From Halorhodospira sp. (lineage in GTDB: Bacteria; Pseudomonadota; Gammaproteobacteria; Nitrococcales; Halorhodospiraceae): a stretch of 8,838 bases of DNA. Below the pieces are notes generated by a model. The model saw nothing but the letters and a program-made list of their open reading frames with translations. It searched no databases and was not told the origin of the DNA. Below, one piece after another: positions 7,265 to 8,838 of this stretch (its first letter is position 1; the number at the start of each line of letters is the position of its first letter). The translations under genes and the position numbers were made by a program. Location of the stretch: the NCBI GenBank assembly GCA_007127935.1, contig SKYL01000299.1, positions 1-8,838 on the forward strand, in the 5' to 3' direction.

Positions 7265-8467
7265 ATGAAGCGCATCGTTTCGGCGATCCTCACCACATTG
7301 ATGCTCGCCGGCGGCACCCTTGCCGCGCCCACCATCGCCGCCCCCTTGCCCGAACCGGAGACCATCAACCCCGGGGATATCGACACCTACGCCACCCTGG
7401 GCATCATGCGCTTTCTCCCCGACCACAACACCATCGGTGATCTCTCTCCCGGCCTTCGAATCGGATTGCCCGGAGCCTTCGATATGGGGCTTACAGCGCC
7501 TTATCGCTACGACTTCGAACAACGTCAAGGCGCTTTGCGCCACCTTCAGGGCAGCCTCGGCTATGGAGTCACTACTTCCGTGGGGCTATACGGCGCTTTT
7601 CGTGGATACACCACGCTCCAGCCCACGGAGGAAGAGCAAGGCGTCGGAACGGGGCGTCACAACTTTGGGGTCCGTACCGATTGGGCCGCAGACCAATGGG
7701 TGGATGCCGGAACCCTCCATTTTGGTGTCGCATTGGAGCGAAAGGATGTCCTCCACACGGTCGACAAGAACGGGGACGAGACAGGCTTGTACCGATTGGC
7801 CACCCGAATGACCTGGGAGGGCGGGCTGGAAATGGATATGGATACCCGTGCCACCCCCTATCTTGGAATTCGTATCGCCCATGGAGTCGGATATAGCCGC
7901 CACGGCACCCAGGACAGCCTCGCTCTGCGGCCCGGCGTCCGTATCCCGCTCGGCAACCCCCATATGGAATTGCAGTTGATGGGACACCTGGCCTTGGTGA
8001 GGAATGACGCTGAGCCCGAGGTGGCCGTTTTTGCAAGTTTGATTTACCGCCATCGGCCCCCACCCCCGCCTGACTTCCACGCCCTGGCCCGGCAGGTTGG
8101 CCATACCCAACTCCAGGTGGACGACCTGGATCACCGGGTACGGGATATCGAGGTCCGTATTGCTGAAGATCCGGACCAGTATGCAAGGGAACCGGAGGGG
8201 GTCCACGTATTGAATCACTCCGGCATCCCCGACCTGGAGTCCAAGGTGGCGGAGATGCTGGAGGAGGCTGGATTCCCCATCGGCCATACCGCCGACGAAC
8301 CGGAGGTACACCGCCGCCACCGGACGCTGGTGGAGTACGCGCCCGGCGAGGCCGATCTGGGGAGACGGATTGCCCGCAGCCTCCCCGGGTTCCAGATGGC
8401 GGAACCCAACGAGGATCTGCCGAGGGGCGTCAAGGCCCGTGTATTGGTGGGCTTCGACCTGGAGTGA
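7265..8467 (+). CDS. Outer-membrane barrel protein with coiled coil and LytR_C-like C-terminal domain
   Basis: This 400-aa protein is not recognised as a named gene. It begins with a signal peptide (MKRIVSAILTTLMLAGG, cleavage near 20-26). Residues about 38-263 show alternating polar and nonpolar strands rich in Gly and aromatics, such as YLGIRIAHGVGYSR (199-212) and VAVFASLIYRHR (253-264), as in outer-membrane beta-barrels of transporter or porin type. A proline run (265-269) leads to a short heptad-like coiled coil (about 273-300). The C-terminus (about 311-398) resembles LytR_C: VHVLNHSGIPDLESKVAEML, then AGF, a strand with VEYAPGEADLGRRIARSLPG and a final ARVLVGFDL. The role is unknown; the layout suggests a barrel with a periplasmic arm, perhaps for cell-wall or envelope contact. 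The ribosome binding site is weak (CGGAG at 7249-7253, 11 bases before the ATG). DNA from about 7440 to 8050 is visibly richer in A/T than the operon upstream. It may be in the hemN transcript (90 bp gap) or separate. Confidence 0.75.
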   Translation: MKRIVSAILTTLMLAGGTLAAPTIAAPLPEPETINPGDIDTYATLGIMRFLPDHNTIGDLSPGLRIGLPGAFDMGLTAPYRYDFEQRQGALRHLQGSLGYGVTTSVGLYGAFRGYTTLQPTEEEQGVGTGRHNFGVRTDWAADQWVDAGTLHFGVALERKDVLHTVDKNGDETGLYRLATRMTWEGGLEMDMDTRATPYLGIRIAHGVGYSRHGTQDSLALRPGVRIPLGNPHMELQLMGHLALVRNDAEPEVAVFASLIYRHRPPPPPDFHALARQVGHTQLQVDDLDHRVRDIEVRIAEDPDQYAREPEGVHVLNHSGIPDLESKVAEMLEEAGFPIGHTADEPEVHRRHRTLVEYAPGEADLGRRIARSLPGFQMAEPNEDLPRGVKARVLVGFDLE

Positions 8468-8474
8468 TGAAATA

Positions 8475-8514
8475 GCGCCCTGGGAACCGTTTACGGCTTT
8501 CCGTCGGCGGGCGC
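8475..8514 (+). other. Long inverted repeat after the barrel gene
   Basis: GCGCCC (8475-8480) can pair with GGGCGC (8509-8514), with an inner ACGG/CCGT stem (8493-8496 with 8501-8504). No T-run follows, so it is a weak terminator candidate at best, and it overlaps the -35 region of the tRNA promoter. Confidence 0.25.
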
Positions 8515-8526
8515 GATTGCTATGAT
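8498..8526 (+). promoter_or_regulatory. Promoter of the tRNA-Cys/tRNA-Leu unit
   Basis: TATGAT (8521-8526) is preceded by TG and one base (8518-8520), an extended -10. TTTCCG (8498-8503) sits 17 bases upstream as a partial -35. The following GCCGTCC is a GC-rich discriminator, typical of stable-RNA promoters under stringent control. Transcription would begin near 8533, just before the mature tRNA-Cys 5' end at 8538. Confidence 0.55.
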
Positions 8527-8537
8527 AGCCGTCCTCC

Positions 8538-8611
8538 GGCTAGGTGGCAGAGTGGTTATGCAGCGGCCTGCAAAGCCGTGGACGTCGGTTCGATTCCGGC
8601 CCTAGCCTCCA
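8538..8611 (+). tRNA. cysT: tRNA-Cys (GCA)
   Basis: This is a 74-base cloverleaf. The acceptor stem is GGCTAGG (8538-8544) with CCTAGCC (8601-8607). The discriminator is T (U73), the expected cysteine identity base, and CCA is encoded at 8609-8611. The anticodon stem GCGGC/GCCGT holds the loop CTGCAAA with anticodon GCA at 8570-8572. The T arm GTCGG/CCGGC has loop TTCGATT. It closely follows the E. coli tRNA-Cys pattern, including the GGTTATG D-loop. Confidence 0.97.
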
Positions 8612-8651
8612 TCTCCCGCCTCCCGAGCTCCCATGATCCCCACCGCACCCC

Positions 8652-8738
8652 GCCCGGGTGGCGGAATTGGTAGACGCAGACGACTTAAAATCGTCAGGCC
8701 CTCGCGCCGTGCCGGTTCGAGTCCGGCCCCGGGCACCA
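8652..8738 (+). tRNA. leuZ: tRNA-Leu (UAA)
   Basis: This is an 87-base class II tRNA. The acceptor stem is GCCCGGG (8652-8658) with CCCGGGC (8728-8734), A73 at 8735 and encoded CCA at 8736-8738. The anticodon stem GACGA/TCGTC (8679-8683, 8691-8695) holds the loop CTTAAAA with anticodon TAA at 8686-8688. A long variable arm (about 8696-8711) and the T arm GCCGG/CCGGC follow. It reads leucine codons UUA and UUG. It lies 40 bases after tRNA-Cys with no terminator or promoter between, so both likely come from one precursor. The order matches the last two genes of glyW-cysT-leuZ in enterobacteria. Confidence 0.97.
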
Positions 8739-8838
8739 ACCTGTCAGCGCAACATCCGGCAACGGCTCAACGGTGGCGGCGGCGGCCCGTTGGGACGGTG
8801 GAGCGGACGGACGATGGCAATGTTCCCCTGGCGCTCCA
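8739..8838. other. Unassigned sequence after tRNA-Leu
   Basis: No T-run terminator is present. CAACGG/CCGTTG (8768-8773 with 8787-8792) could form a hairpin around a GGC-repeat loop. On the plus strand an ATG at 8814 with GGAG at 8800-8803 could begin a gene (MAMFPWRS, then the edge). On the minus strand an open frame ends at a TGA at 8746-8744 and could be the tail of a gene entering from the right. Neither can be decided from 100 bases. Confidence 0.25.

Noticed and set aside
7572..8320. Two overlapping minus-strand frames (204 and 244 codons) opposite the barrel gene
   Set aside because: Neither has a domain pattern, whereas the plus-strand frame has a signal peptide, barrel strands and a C-terminal domain with coherent motifs.
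8728..8838. Integrated mobile element at the 3' end of tRNA-Leu
   Set aside because: tRNA genes are common integration sites, but no repeat of the tRNA 3' end, integrase or element gene is visible in the 100 bases available.

Overview
The window reads as chromosomal DNA of a GC-rich gammaproteobacterium. The evidence is the adjacent fabA-fabB pair for anaerobic unsaturated fatty acid synthesis, an RF3 gene (prfC), an HemN-type coproporphyrinogen dehydrogenase close to the enterobacterial form, Gram-negative envelope proteins, and a tRNA-Cys/tRNA-Leu(UAA) pair like the cysT-leuZ end of the enterobacterial glyW-cysT-leuZ cluster. A halophilic or purple-sulfur-type gammaproteobacterium is possible, but the family cannot be fixed from the sequence alone. 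Most genes are conserved housekeeping genes. I see no insertion sequence, CRISPR array, phage gene or toxin-antitoxin pair.

Left part (1-3130). The 5' end of an MtfA-like (M90) peptidase gene runs off the left edge on the minus strand. It is divergent from a TraB/PrgY-family membrane protein gene on the plus strand, so two predicted metallopeptidase-like genes share one roughly 110-bp control region. The traB-like gene then meets prfC (minus strand) tail to tail with only four bases between stop codons, leaving no room for terminators.

Middle (3131-4002). A 222-bp divergent intergenic region separates prfC from a small exported DUF4168 protein gene. It holds a candidate prfC -10 element and two GC-rich hairpins on the plus strand. 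The second is followed by eight Ts and looks like an intrinsic terminator, yet it sits just ahead of the DUF4168 ribosome binding site. A 230-bp gap with a TATAAT box then leads to fabA.

Central operon (4003-7174). fabA, fabB and hemN follow one another with gaps of 21 and 16 bp. FabA and FabB together make unsaturated fatty acids without oxygen, and HemN carries out the oxygen-independent step to protoporphyrinogen, so the cluster groups two oxygen-independent biosynthetic functions.

Right part (7265-8838). A 400-aa exported protein combines an apparent outer-membrane beta-barrel, a proline linker, a coiled coil and a C-terminal domain resembling LytR_C. This architecture, which recalls OmpA with a different periplasmic domain, is the most unusual item here. 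It is followed by an extended -10 promoter, tRNA-Cys(GCA) and tRNA-Leu(UAA), both with encoded CCA, and 100 bases of unassigned sequence.
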